The notes under the pieces: model-generated
What the model saw: only the letters and a program-made list of their open reading frames with translations
Told to the model about the DNA's origin: nothing
Databases searched by the model: none
Source of the DNA: Shimia isoporae
GTDB lineage: Bacteria > Pseudomonadota > Alphaproteobacteria > Rhodobacterales > Rhodobacteraceae
Length of the DNA: 64,000 bases
Assembly (NCBI RefSeq): GCF_004346865.1
Contig: NZ_SMGR01000001.1
Coordinates: 2,108,001-2,172,000, forward strand
Direction: 5' to 3'
Program-made: the position numbers and the translations under genes
In this document: positions 36,405 through 44,946 of the stretch, piece after piece
How positions within the stretch are numbered: the first letter of the stretch is position 1
Layout: every line of letters starts with the position of its first letter

Positions 36405-37308
36405 TATGTCCAACACGGAACCGACCACCCCACCGCACAGCCAATGGTACGACGTGTGGCACCAGTTCAAGGCGCACAAAGGCGCTCTGCTGGGGGGAAT
36501 TGTCTTCATTGTAATCGTGTTCGGGGTCTTCGTTGGCCCGTGGCTCTGGCCGTATGACGCGACATACATCGACATTCGCGCCCGCAACCAAGGCCCAAGC
36601 TGGGCACACCCGTTCGGCACCGACCAACTTGGGCGGGACACGCTAGCGCGTATGATGGCGGGCGGACAGACCTCGATTGCAGTGGGCCTGACAGCCATGC
36701 TGCTGGCACTTGGTCTGGGCAGCTTTGTGGGCATCATGGCCGGCTTCTTCAAGAAGCTTGACGGCCCGTTGATGCGCCTGACTGACCTGTTCCTTGCTCT
36801 GCCAATTCTGCCGCTTCTGCTGGTGATGATGATGCTCTTCCGCGAACCGCTGTCGGCGGCCGTTGGACCAGAGCGAGGTATCTTCATCCTGATCGTGGTC
36901 GCCATCGGCATCACCTCCTGGATGCCCACGGCACGGATCGTGCGCGGCGATGTGTTGGCCATCAAGGAGCGAGAGTTTGTTCTTGCAGCCCGCTCCATCG
37001 GGACGTCCAACCGCCACATGATCACACGCCACATCCTGCCCAACGTTCTGAGCCCTATCATGGTCTCGGCAACGCTTGGGATCGCGAACGCGATCATCAC
37101 AGAGTCGGCCCTGTCGTTCCTCGGCCTTGGCTTCCCACCGGACTTCCCGACTTGGGGCCGCCTGCTGAACGACGCGGTTCAATACCTTCAGGATTATCCG
37201 GAACGCGTGTTCTGGCCCGGTCTCGCAATCTCGCTGACCGTGCTGAGTGTGAACTATCTTGGCGACGGTCTCCGCGACGCACTTGATCCGCGCATCCGCG
37301 GTCGCTGA
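36397..37308 (+). CDS. Dipeptide-type ABC transporter permease (DppC-like)
   Basis: A 303-residue permease with an N-terminal OppC-type segment (about residues 15-40) and five to six helices. The family motif HPFGTDQLGRDTLARMMAGG is near residue 68, and the EAA loop REFVLAARSIGTSNRHMI near 190. Start ATG 36397 is preceded by GAGGAT and overlaps the DppB-like stop. A terminator follows, so this closes the plus-strand transport operon. Confidence 0.94.
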   Translation: MTDMSNTEPTTPPHSQWYDVWHQFKAHKGALLGGIVFIVIVFGVFVGPWLWPYDATYIDIRARNQGPSWAHPFGTDQLGRDTLARMMAGGQTSIAVGLTAMLLALGLGSFVGIMAGFFKKLDGPLMRLTDLFLALPILPLLLVMMMLFREPLSAAVGPERGIFILIVVAIGITSWMPTARIVRGDVLAIKEREFVLAARSIGTSNRHMITRHILPNVLSPIMVSATLGIANAIITESALSFLGLGFPPDFPTWGRLLNDAVQYLQDYPERVFWPGLAISLTVLSVNYLGDGLRDALDPRIRGR

Positions 37309-37328
37309 GGCAGAAGAGATGACATCGA

Positions 37329-37363
37329 AAGGGCCGGAGCGCATCGCTTCGGCCCTTTTTCTT
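37329..37363 (+). terminator. Terminator of the permease operon
   Basis: A stem of nine outer pairs (AAAGGGCCG at 37329-37337 with 37351-37359) plus inner pairs around AGCG/CGCT is followed by TTTTTCTTT. It lies 20 bases after the DppC-like stop. Confidence 0.9.
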
Positions 37364-37388
37364 TGACACTGCGCTGAACGGACCGGAC

Positions 37389-38666
37389 CTAGATACGCGC
37401 CTTGATACGCCGCACCATCCACCACACTGCCAAAACCACCGGCAATGTTATTCCCGCAGTCATCATCCCTTTGGAAATTCCCAACGGGCCAGCAAGCGGG
37501 TACACCAGATACCCTACGAGAGAGACTGCATAGTAGCTGATCGCCACCACGGACAAGCCTTCGACAGTCTCCTGCAATCGAAGGGCCAGATCAGCACGCC
37601 TGTCCATACTTTCCAGCAACGCCTGGTTTTGGGCAGATCGCGCGACCTCGACCTTGGTCCGCAAAAGTTGCCCTGCCCGCCCTGCCCGATCCGCCAGCGA
37701 CATCATTCTGGCTCGCGTCGATGCGACAGTGCGCATTGCGGGGTCATAGCGGCGCGACATGAACTCCCCGAAAGTCTGACGCCCCTCAAAACGCTCCTCG
37801 CGCAAAACGGTAATACGCTGATTGACAATCGCTTCGTAAGCTTCTGTCGCGCCAAACCGAAAGGACGTGTCTGCAATAAGCTTTTCCAGATCGCCCGACA
37901 GGTCCAGTAACCGTTCCAGCGTGCTGTCCGCACCTTCATCATCGCTGCGAAGCTGACCCATCAGCTTACCTGCCTCTGCTTCCAGCGAGCCCAGATCGGC
38001 CGCGATGTTTTTTGCCCGGAAGTACCCCAACATCGACATGGTCTTGTAAGTCTCGATCTCACACAATCGCTGCACAACCCGCCCGATGCGACGGGCGCCC
38101 GTGGTGGCATCCACAAACACGGCCATGCATTGGTGTCCTGCCGTGTTAATGCGAAAATCCGTAGCAACAAGACAGGAGCGGTCAAGCACGTAGCACATCG
38201 CAATGCTTTCTGGCACAAACCAGTCCGAGAGCTCTGCAAGTGCCTTCTCTGGTGCCGGCATGCGGTCGACCCTCAGCAATGCAGAAGTGATGCGCTTGCC
38301 GGGAGCGGCATCCAGCCAATCGTCCGGAAAGACTTCAAAGTCTGCCGGATCAAAAGCGCGGGTACTCAACCGATCAATGAACACTGTGAAGGTCACAAAC
38401 TCCGCATGCATCTCCCACTTCAGCGTATGCTTGCCCAACGCACAGGTGAAATGTGTGGCCCCTGGTTGCGGATGTGCGGCGCCAAAACGGTCCAGAAGGT
38501 TCGTCAAATGCGCCATTTCCGCATCTCGCGCCTGTCCCACTACGTCAGTAGGTGTCCGCAACGCGAGGAACACAGCAGTGCTCGGTGCCGTCAACGTCGG
38601 GAATGGTCGAGCGTGCAACTCATTGGCCAGCTTGTATCGCAGCGGATGATCTTCAATTGGCGGCAT
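37389..38666 (-). CDS. DUF3422 family membrane-anchored protein
   Basis: A 425-residue protein matching DUF3422, a family common in proteobacteria without a known function. It opens HPLRYKLANELHARPFP, which is the family signature. The body is mixed alpha/beta with a long helical, probably coiled segment (about 225-350), and two transmembrane helices close to the C-terminus (about 365-390 and 398-418). Most of it should be cytoplasmic. The start is ATG 38666 with GGAG nine bases upstream; a TTG at 38681 is an alternative. Confidence 0.85.
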   Translation of the reverse strand: MPPIEDHPLRYKLANELHARPFPTLTAPSTAVFLALRTPTDVVGQARDAEMAHLTNLLDRFGAAHPQPGATHFTCALGKHTLKWEMHAEFVTFTVFIDRLSTRAFDPADFEVFPDDWLDAAPGKRITSALLRVDRMPAPEKALAELSDWFVPESIAMCYVLDRSCLVATDFRINTAGHQCMAVFVDATTGARRIGRVVQRLCEIETYKTMSMLGYFRAKNIAADLGSLEAEAGKLMGQLRSDDEGADSTLERLLDLSGDLEKLIADTSFRFGATEAYEAIVNQRITVLREERFEGRQTFGEFMSRRYDPAMRTVASTRARMMSLADRAGRAGQLLRTKVEVARSAQNQALLESMDRRADLALRLQETVEGLSVVAISYYAVSLVGYLVYPLAGPLGISKGMMTAGITLPVVLAVWWMVRRIKARI

Positions 38667-38812
38667 CGCACAGGTCTCCAAGGTTGGGGCACGATAGCGA
38701 CCCTAGGTAAACCTGTAAAGAAATTATGCTTTTCAATAACTTAGCGGGATACCACGGTATACGGTTGGGCTTGTACGGGGGATTCTGTGGCGGAGATTGC
38801 TCCATTCCAAGC

Positions 38813-38842
38813 AAAAAAGGCGCTCCCAACCGGAAGCGCCCT
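38813..38842 (-). terminator. pntAB terminator
   Basis: On the minus strand a GGGCGCT / AGCGCC stem with a TCCGGTTGGG loop is followed by six T (complement of 38813-38818). It is 28 bases past the pntB stop. Confidence 0.88.
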
Positions 38843-38869
38843 CTCGTTTTTCTGCAATCCTTGCGATGA

Positions 38870-40309
38870 TCAGTCGATCATCGTCAGCAGCTTGTCCAGG
38901 CTGGCCTTGGCGTCACCGTAGAACATGCGTGTGTTCTCTTTAAAGAAGAGCGGGTTCTCGATGCCCGAATAACCGGTGCCTTGCCCACGCTTGGACACAA
39001 ACACCTGCTTGGCTTTCCAGCACTCCAGAACCGGCATGCCGGCAATCGGAGAGTTCGGATCTTCCTGCGCCGCTGGGTTCACGATGTCATTGGAGCCGAT
39101 CACGATGGCCACATCCGTTTCCGGGAAGTCATCGTTGATCTCGTCCATTTCCAGCACGATGTCGTATGGCACCTTCGCTTCCGCGAGCAGAACGTTCATG
39201 TGACCTGGAAGACGCCCCGCAACCGGGTGGATTGCAAAACGCACGTTCTTGCCCTTGGCGCGCAGACGACGGGTCAGTTCCGCCACGTTCTGCTGTGCCT
39301 GAGCAACGGCCATGCCGTAGCCCGGGATGATCACAACGCTGTCGGCATCGTCCAGCGCGGCGGCAACGCCATCTGCTTCGATGGCGATCTGCTCGCCTTC
39401 CACTTCCATGGCCGGACCTGTCGAACCGCCAAAGCCGCCCAGGATCACCGAAACGAACGAACGGTTCATCGCCTTACACATGATGTAGCTGAGGATCGCA
39501 CCGGAAGAACCTACAAGCGCCCCCACAACGATCAACAGGTCGTTGCCGAGCGAGAAGCCAATCGCAGCTGCAGCCCAACCGGAGTAGGAGTTCAGCATCG
39601 ACACAACCACCGGCATGTCTGCACCACCGATACCCATGATCAGGTGGTAGCCGATGAACAATGCCGCAATTGTCAGGATCAACAGCGGCAGGATCGCGCC
39701 GGAGTTCAGGTACCAGATCAAGCAGGCCAGCGACAAAGCCGCCGCACCAGCGTTCAGCATGTGGCCGCCAGGCAACTTTTCAGCCGCCGAAGTCACCTTG
39801 CCCGACAGCTTGCCATAGGCAATCACGGACCCAGTGAAGGTCACCGCACCGATCCAGACACCAAGGGACAACTCAACAAACAGAATGTTGATTTCGATGG
39901 CGGATTTCTTGGCGATCAGCTGCCCGAACGAACCAAGCTCTTTCACAGCTTCCATGCCAATAGCATTCGCAGCGGCAGCATTGCCAATCTCGAAATGTGC
40001 GTTGAAACCAACAAACACAGCCGCCAGACCAACCAGCGCGTGCATGCCTGCCACCAGTTCCGGCATCTGGGTCATTTCGACCTTGGACGCCAACTGGTAG
40101 CCAATCGCACCACCTGCAAGGATCAGTGGCACCGAAAGGAACCACAGGCCCGAGCCCGGTCCGATCAGCGTGGCGAAAACCGCCAGCGCCATGCCGACAA
40201 TTCCATACCAAACCGCGCGCTTTGCGCTTTCCTGATTGCTCAGACCACCCAGAGAAAGGATGAAGAGGACAGCGGCAACAACATAGGCCGCAGTAGTGAA
40301 TCCAATCAT
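38870..40309 (-). CDS. pntB: NAD(P) transhydrogenase subunit beta
   Basis: A 479-residue inner-membrane subunit of the proton-translocating transhydrogenase that makes NADPH from NADH. About nine transmembrane helices fill residues 1-270. The C-terminal NADP(H)-binding domain III contains [15 protein letters not shown] and [20 protein letters not shown], then [15 protein letters not shown]. It follows pntA by 13 bp. Confidence 0.96.
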   Translation of the reverse strand: MIGFTTAAYVVAAVLFILSLGGLSNQESAKRAVWYGIVGMALAVFATLIGPGSGLWFLSVPLILAGGAIGYQLASKVEMTQMPELVAGMHALVGLAAVFVGFNAHFEIGNAAAANAIGMEAVKELGSFGQLIAKKSAIEINILFVELSLGVWIGAVTFTGSVIAYGKLSGKVTSAAEKLPGGHMLNAGAAALSLACLIWYLNSGAILPLLILTIAALFIGYHLIMGIGGADMPVVVSMLNSYSGWAAAAIGFSLGNDLLIVVGALVGSSGAILSYIMCKAMNRSFVSVILGGFGGSTGPAMEVEGEQIAIEADGVAAALDDADSVVIIPGYGMAVAQAQQNVAELTRRLRAKGKNVRFAIHPVAGRLPGHMNVLLAEAKVPYDIVLEMDEINDDFPETDVAIVIGSNDIVNPAAQEDPNSPIAGMPVLECWKAKQVFVSKRGQGTGYSGIENPLFFKENTRMFYGDAKASLDKLLTMID

Positions 40310-40322
40310 GTTTCCCTACTCC

Positions 40323-41894
40323 TTAGGATTTCTGGAACATGGCGAGCATGCGCCGTGTCACGAGGAAGCCGCCGAATATGTTGATCCCGGCCATAAAGAC
40401 CGAGGCCGCGGCAAGCAGGATCACAAGGAACGACCCGGATCCGATTTGCATCAGGGCGCCCAAAATAATGATCGACGAAATCGCGTTGGTCACGGCCATC
40501 AAAGGTGTGTGCAGCGAATGTGCAACGCCCCAGATCACCTGGAAACCTACAAAACATGCCAGCACAAAAACGATGAAGTGCTGCATGAAGCTCGCTGGAG
40601 CCACCAGACCCAGAAGCAGGATCAAGGCACCGCCGCCACCCAGCAACATCACCTGCTGTTTGGTCTGCGCCTTAAAGGCCGCGACTTCGGCCGCGCGCTT
40701 CTCTTCCGGCGTCAGTTCCGGCACAACCTCTTTCGGCTTGGCCGCGATCGCCTGAACTTTCGGCGGCGGCGGCGGGAAGGTGATCTCGCCTTCGAACGTC
40801 ACCGTCGCGCCGCGGATCACGTCGTCTTCCATGTCGTGGTTGACCTGACCGTCTTTTTCCGGCGTCAGATCTGCCATCATGTGGCGGATATTTGTCGCAT
40901 ACAGGCTGGAGGACTGTGCCGCCATCCGACTCGGGAAGTCGGTGTAACCAACGATGGTAACTCCGTTATCGGTCACCACCTTTTCGTCCATCACCGTGCC
41001 TTCGACGTTGCCGCCACGTTCGGCTGCAAGGTCAACGATCACAGAACCCGGCTTCATGCTCTCGACCATATCTTTGGTCCAGAGGATCGGTGCCGCGCGG
41101 TTCGGGATCAGGGCAGTGGTGATCACGATGTCCACTTCCGGTGCCAGCTCGCGGAACTTGGCCAACTGCGCTTCGCGGAATTCGTCGGACTGAACAGAGG
41201 CATAGCCGCCTGAAGAAGCGCCATCCGCCTGTTCTTCCTCGAAGTCGAGATAGACGAACTCTGCACCCATGGACTCAACTTGCTCGGCCACTTCGGGACG
41301 AACGTCAAATGCCAGAGTGATGGCGCCCAGCGACGTCGATGTACCAATCGCGGCCAGACCGGCAACACCGGCACCGACAATCAGAACTTTCGCCGGCGGA
41401 ACCTTACCCGCCGCAGTTACCTGCCCGGTGAAGAAGCGGCCGAAGTTGTTGCCTGCTTCGATAACCGCACGGTAGCCTGCGATGTTCGCCATAGACGACA
41501 GCGCATCCATCTTCTGGGCTCGCGAAATACGCGGAACCATTTCCATGGCAATCACGTTTGCGCCTTTGGCTTTGGCTGCTTCCATGCCTTCTTCGTTGCC
41601 CGCAGGGTTGAAGAAGGAAATCAGCGTCTTGTCGCTGGTCAGGCGTTTGAGCTCGGTCGCGTCCGGCTGGCGCACCTTGGCCACGATGTCGACAGCCTTC
41701 CACAGACCGGCAGCGGTCTTGATGACTTCGACGCCTGCGTCCTCGTAGGCCGCATCCGTGAACCCGGCATTGGCACCAGCACCCGCTTCTATCGCGCACT
41801 CGTAGCCCAGTTTCTGGAGTTGTTTGGCGGAATCCGGTGTCATCGCGACCCGGTTCTCTCCGTCAAACACCTCTTTGGGTGTTCCGATTTTCAC
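40323..41894 (-). CDS. pntA: NAD(P) transhydrogenase subunit alpha
   Basis: A 523-residue subunit holding the NAD(H)-binding domain I (residues 1 to about 385; [19 protein letters not shown] at the start and [15 protein letters not shown] near 167) and a membrane section of about four helices at the C-terminus. The family almost always begins V/M-KIG; here that residue is encoded by GTG 41894, preceded by GGGGGA, so a GTG start is chosen over the longer in-frame ORF. Single-chain form, like E. coli PntA. Confidence 0.95.
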   Translation of the reverse strand: MKIGTPKEVFDGENRVAMTPDSAKQLQKLGYECAIEAGAGANAGFTDAAYEDAGVEVIKTAAGLWKAVDIVAKVRQPDATELKRLTSDKTLISFFNPAGNEEGMEAAKAKGANVIAMEMVPRISRAQKMDALSSMANIAGYRAVIEAGNNFGRFFTGQVTAAGKVPPAKVLIVGAGVAGLAAIGTSTSLGAITLAFDVRPEVAEQVESMGAEFVYLDFEEEQADGASSGGYASVQSDEFREAQLAKFRELAPEVDIVITTALIPNRAAPILWTKDMVESMKPGSVIVDLAAERGGNVEGTVMDEKVVTDNGVTIVGYTDFPSRMAAQSSSLYATNIRHMMADLTPEKDGQVNHDMEDDVIRGATVTFEGEITFPPPPPKVQAIAAKPKEVVPELTPEEKRAAEVAAFKAQTKQQVMLLGGGGALILLLGLVAPASFMQHFIVFVLACFVGFQVIWGVAHSLHTPLMAVTNAISSIIILGALMQIGSGSFLVILLAAASVFMAGINIFGGFLVTRRMLAMFQKS

Positions 41895-42029
41895 CTTTCT
41901 TATCCCCCTTAGGTCCTGGAGTAATAATATTTCACGCAGACAATGCTGCACTTGCAGAAAGTTTTAACGCCACCTGAATTGCTGCACAAGCAAACAGAGC
42001 GCCTCCCGTATTTCTGCGACGCAACGGCA

Positions 42030-42494
42030 TCACACCCACCGTCGCACTTTTTCGCAGTATTTTGCGAAATCCATGCGAAAAGTTCGGCGTAGTCGGTTCT
42101 CTTCCGGAATGACAAATCGTCTTTCCAGAAACCATAAAAACAAGGGTACTAGCGGCAACGACAAAACAGCATCCCAGTATAGGATCAAGCCCGCCAGAAC
42201 CATTACATCGCCCAAATAAATCGGGTTGCGCGTACGGCTGAAAATACCGGATTGTACCAACCGAGCGCTTTCATGATGGGGGTGAAAGGTCGTTTGCTGT
42301 CGCCGCATTTCGTAAATTGCAAGCGCCATGAGCAAGATGCCCCCACCGACCAGCAAGCCGCCAAGCAGGTCTGCCCAGATCGGCCCAAACGACAATCCAA
42401 AAGAAAAACGGTGCGCCTGAACCCATGCAATTGCCACTGCCATAGCAAGCCAGACTGGCGGCAAGTCAAACGGCCGACTCCGAGTCTCGGTCAT
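42030..42494 (-). CDS. Isoprenylcysteine carboxyl methyltransferase-like membrane protein
   Basis: A 154-residue protein with about four transmembrane helices. The motif HPHHESARLVQSGIFSRTRN, continuing NPIYLGD, is the signature of the ICMT/PEMT membrane methyltransferase superfamily (methyltransf_16 / phospholipid methyltransferase). The EENRLRRTF segment near the C-terminus is the conserved SAM-binding glutamate region. The target in bacteria is unknown. The start has AGAGGAG upstream. Confidence 0.85.
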   Translation of the reverse strand: MTETRSRPFDLPPVWLAMAVAIAWVQAHRFSFGLSFGPIWADLLGGLLVGGGILLMALAIYEMRRQQTTFHPHHESARLVQSGIFSRTRNPIYLGDVMVLAGLILYWDAVLSLPLVPLFLWFLERRFVIPEENRLRRTFRMDFAKYCEKVRRWV

Positions 42495-42785
42495 GCACAG
42501 GCTCCTCTACTGGCTTGCGGCGCTTCGTGCACCTGGGTCCGACGCCATGCGTCTCCTTCGGTTTAGCGATGTTTGAAGGCGACGCAACGACCCAAAACGC
42601 TTCGAAAGGCAAAAAGGACAGAAACTCTGCACTTTTTTGTCATTCAGGACTGTGTTCGCGCAATGAACCTGTCACAGAACAGGGTATTTACGACACAAAG
42701 TGACGGAACGGCGTTTGCGCCACATCCGCTTGTCTCTCAGAACAACGCGGCTCATCCTGCCTCCAACTGAACAAGGGAGAAGATC
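42495..42785. other. Intergenic region without a gene
   Basis: A 291-bp gap between the divergent methyltransferase-like and SDR genes. It should hold both promoters. An open frame from a TTG at 42573 has no ribosome site and no recognisable protein pattern. I see no operator or RNA gene. Confidence 0.5.
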
Positions 42786-43538
42786 ATGTCTTTGCAAGGC
42801 AAACACGCATTGGTTACCGGAGGCGGCACCGGTATTGGCCTCGCCATCGCGCAGGCTCTGGCGGCTGATGGAGCACAGGTCACAATCACCGGCCGTCGCC
42901 TGGAGGTTCTGCAAGAAGCAGCGACCGACAACATTCACCCAATGGCAATGGATGTCGCGCAGGAAGAGTCCGTGGTAGATGGTATTGCCGCAGCCGTCGC
43001 GGCCCGAGGTCCGATCCAAATCTGCGTAGCCAATGCCGGCGTCGCCGAAGGCCGTGCACTGCACAAAACCGACATGGCCTTCTGGCGCAACATGATGTCC
43101 ATCAACGTGGACGGCGTGTTTTTGACCATCCGTGAAAGCCTGAAGTCAATGAACCAAACGGATTGGGGTCGCGTGATGGTGATCTCTTCGATCGCCGGCC
43201 TGCGCGGTCTCAAAGGCGGCCCTGCCTATTCCGCGTCCAAACATGCGGTAAACGGCATGATAAAATCGCTGGCGGCGGACTACGCGCGCAAGCCAATCAC
43301 GTTCAACTCGATTTGCCCTGCTTATGTGGAAACGCCGATCATCGACCAAAACATCGAAAGCATCATGGCCCGCACTGGCTGTACCGAGGAAGAAGCGCGC
43401 CACATGATGGTTGGCGTGAATCCGCATGGGCGTCTGATTACTCCTGAAGAAGTTGCCCATGCGGCAATGTACTTGTGCTCAGACATGGCCGACTCCGTAC
43501 GCGGCCAAATGGTGCAAGTTTCCGGTGGCGAAATGTAA
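42786..43538 (+). CDS. Short-chain dehydrogenase/reductase (3-hydroxybutyrate dehydrogenase / FabG-like)
   Basis: A 250-residue classical SDR. The cofactor motif TGGGTGIG is at residues 11-18, NAG at 83-85, and the active site comprises the ISS serine near 135, Y148 and K152 (YSASK). The C-terminal MVQVSGGEM resembles the end of 3-hydroxybutyrate dehydrogenases and FabG paralogues. D61/V57 region (AMDVAQ) also fits. Substrate unassigned. GGGAGAAG precedes ATG. A strong hairpin follows. Confidence 0.88.
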   Translation: MSLQGKHALVTGGGTGIGLAIAQALAADGAQVTITGRRLEVLQEAATDNIHPMAMDVAQEESVVDGIAAAVAARGPIQICVANAGVAEGRALHKTDMAFWRNMMSINVDGVFLTIRESLKSMNQTDWGRVMVISSIAGLRGLKGGPAYSASKHAVNGMIKSLAADYARKPITFNSICPAYVETPIIDQNIESIMARTGCTEEEARHMMVGVNPHGRLITPEEVAHAAMYLCSDMADSVRGQMVQVSGGEM

Positions 43539-43544
43539 GCAAAC

Positions 43545-43564
43545 TGCCGGGCTTTGGCCCGGCA
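43545..43564 (+). terminator. Hairpin after the SDR gene
   Basis: A perfect 8-bp stem (TGCCGGGC at 43545 paired with GCCCGGCA at 43557) with a TTTG loop, 7 bases after the SDR stop. No T-run follows, so it may act as mRNA protection or a weak terminator. Confidence 0.6.
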
Positions 43565-43616
43565 AACGCTCACCGACGCTGTGCAGACGCAATACCGACG
43601 TTTTGCAGACCCCGAT

Positions 43617-44396
43617 TTAGGCAGATCTAAGGACCGACACCGGCCGCTTTCCCTCAGCCCAGGCGTGCACAGCGCGACCGAAGGATTCGAAAAGCGGTCG
43701 GCTTACCGGATCATTTGCAGCGTCCCACTCGGGATGCCACTGTACTGACAGTGTGAAGCCCGGCGCACCGTCGATATAGACCGCCTCTGGTGTGCCGTCC
43801 GGCGCGTAACCATCGATCAACACCCGACTACCAGCGCGCTTTATCCCTTGCCCATGTAGTGTATTGGTCATCACCTCTTGCGCGCCAAACAGGCGGTGGA
43901 AGACACCATTCTCGGAAAACTTCACCATGTGGCGCAGAGCGAATTTCTCTTCCAGCGTTCCGTCCGGTGGCATCCGGTGATTGTCCCGACCGGGAAGGTC
44001 GCGAATTTCGGGGTAGAGACTACCACCCATCGCCACATTAACCTCTTGAAAACCCCGGCAAATTCCAAAAAATGGCTGCCCATTTTCAACGCAAGCTCGC
44101 ACCAGGGGGAGCACAATCGCATCCCGCGCACGATCAAAAGCACCATGCGCTTCGGTGGCCGCTTCTCCATATTCTTCCGGATGTACATTTGGTCGGCCAC
44201 CGGTCAGCAGAAAGCCGTCGCATGTTTCCATCAATTCTTCGATCGAGACGAAACGCGGGTCCGCCGGAATGAGCAGCGGCATACAGTCAGAAACGCTGGC
44301 CACTGCTTCCGAGTTCATCTCCCCACCCGCATGGGCAGGGTATTGGTCATTGATCAGATATTGGTTGCCGATGATACCGACGACTGGGCGCGCCAT
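43617..44396 (-). CDS. Gamma-glutamyl-gamma-aminobutyrate hydrolase family protein (PuuD-like)
   Basis: A 259-residue class I glutamine-amidotransferase-fold hydrolase. The nucleophile is C113 in FFGICRGFQE, and the catalytic His/Glu pair is H221 and E223 in SVQWHPEWD. PuuD cleaves gamma-glutamyl-GABA in putrescine degradation; close relatives act on other gamma-glutamyl compounds. No other puu genes are adjacent. Start ATG 44396 has AAGAGG upstream. Confidence 0.85.
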   Translation of the reverse strand: MARPVVGIIGNQYLINDQYPAHAGGEMNSEAVASVSDCMPLLIPADPRFVSIEELMETCDGFLLTGGRPNVHPEEYGEAATEAHGAFDRARDAIVLPLVRACVENGQPFFGICRGFQEVNVAMGGSLYPEIRDLPGRDNHRMPPDGTLEEKFALRHMVKFSENGVFHRLFGAQEVMTNTLHGQGIKRAGSRVLIDGYAPDGTPEAVYIDGAPGFTLSVQWHPEWDAANDPVSRPLFESFGRAVHAWAEGKRPVSVLRSA

Positions 44397-44470
44397 AAGA
44401 GCCTCTTTGCTTGCTGTGCCGCCCAACATAGGACGGCGAAGCACACAGTAAAACCCCCTGCCCCGCTGCG

Positions 44471-44896
44471 TCAGATTTCGCCGGTCAACCCCGCCGCTTC
44501 GATGCCCGCCATTGCAGCGATTGCATCATTTTCAGACGTGTCTCCGGTTACGCCGACCGCACCAATCACGGCACCTCTTTTATCCCGTACCAAAACACCG
44601 CCAGGCACCGGCACTACTTGGCCGCCATACACACCATTTACAGCGGCCATGAAATAGGCTTGTTGTTCCGCCCGCGCCATTTGCGCGGTACCCGCCATTC
44701 CCAACATCACGCTTCCGTATGCCTTGCCGTGCGCGATCGCAAAACGCCCCGGCGCGGCGCCATCGGAGCGCTCGAACGCAATCACATGCCCTCCGGCATC
44801 CAGTACCGCCACCGAAAGAGGCTTGAGCTCCAGTTCCTTGCCCTTTTCCAGAGCTTTCCGAATTATTGCCCGGGCTTTCCCTTGTGAAATTATCAT
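44471..44896 (-). CDS. GlcG/HbpS family heme-binding-like protein
   Basis: A 141-residue single-domain protein of the DUF336 (GlcG/HbpS/PduO-C) family. Family marks: AVLDAGGHVIAFERSDGA near residue 31, and GGVLVRDKRGAVIGAVGVTGD near 100. GlcG is coded beside glycolate-oxidation and malate synthase genes in E. coli, and here too the gene follows glcB, but a terminator separates them. Function of GlcG is unknown; some relatives bind heme. GGGAGAAAG precedes ATG 44896. Confidence 0.85.
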   Translation of the reverse strand: MIISQGKARAIIRKALEKGKELELKPLSVAVLDAGGHVIAFERSDGAAPGRFAIAHGKAYGSVMLGMAGTAQMARAEQQAYFMAAVNGVYGGQVVPVPGGVLVRDKRGAVIGAVGVTGDTSENDAIAAMAGIEAAGLTGEI

Positions 44897-44912
44897 GTCT
44901 TTCTCCCTAAAC

Positions 44913-44941
44913 AAAAAAGGGCCAGAGCAATGCCCTGACCC
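44913..44941 (-). terminator. glcB terminator
   Basis: On the minus strand a 10-bp stem (44932-44941 with 44919-44928, two G-U pairs) and an ATT loop precede six T. It lies between the glcB stop and the ribosome site of the GlcG-like gene, only 17 bases from that start codon. Confidence 0.88.
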
Positions 44942-44946
44942 TAAGA

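Noticed and set aside
35475-37100. A 541-codon minus-strand frame across the two permease genes
   Set aside because: It overlaps two clear permease genes on the other strand and its sequence is low-complexity and unlike any protein family.
38749-38760. A 12-base imperfect palindrome near pntB
   Set aside because: ATACC and GGTAT arms of five bases are short enough to arise by chance, and no second copy was seen.
38981-40384. A 467-codon plus-strand frame opposite pntB
   Set aside because: pntB is unmistakable on the minus strand; the plus-strand translation is rich in His, Arg and Gln, as expected of an antisense shadow.
42573-42770. A 65-codon frame before the SDR gene
   Set aside because: It starts at TTG without a ribosome site and has no protein-like pattern; the region is better explained as promoter DNA.
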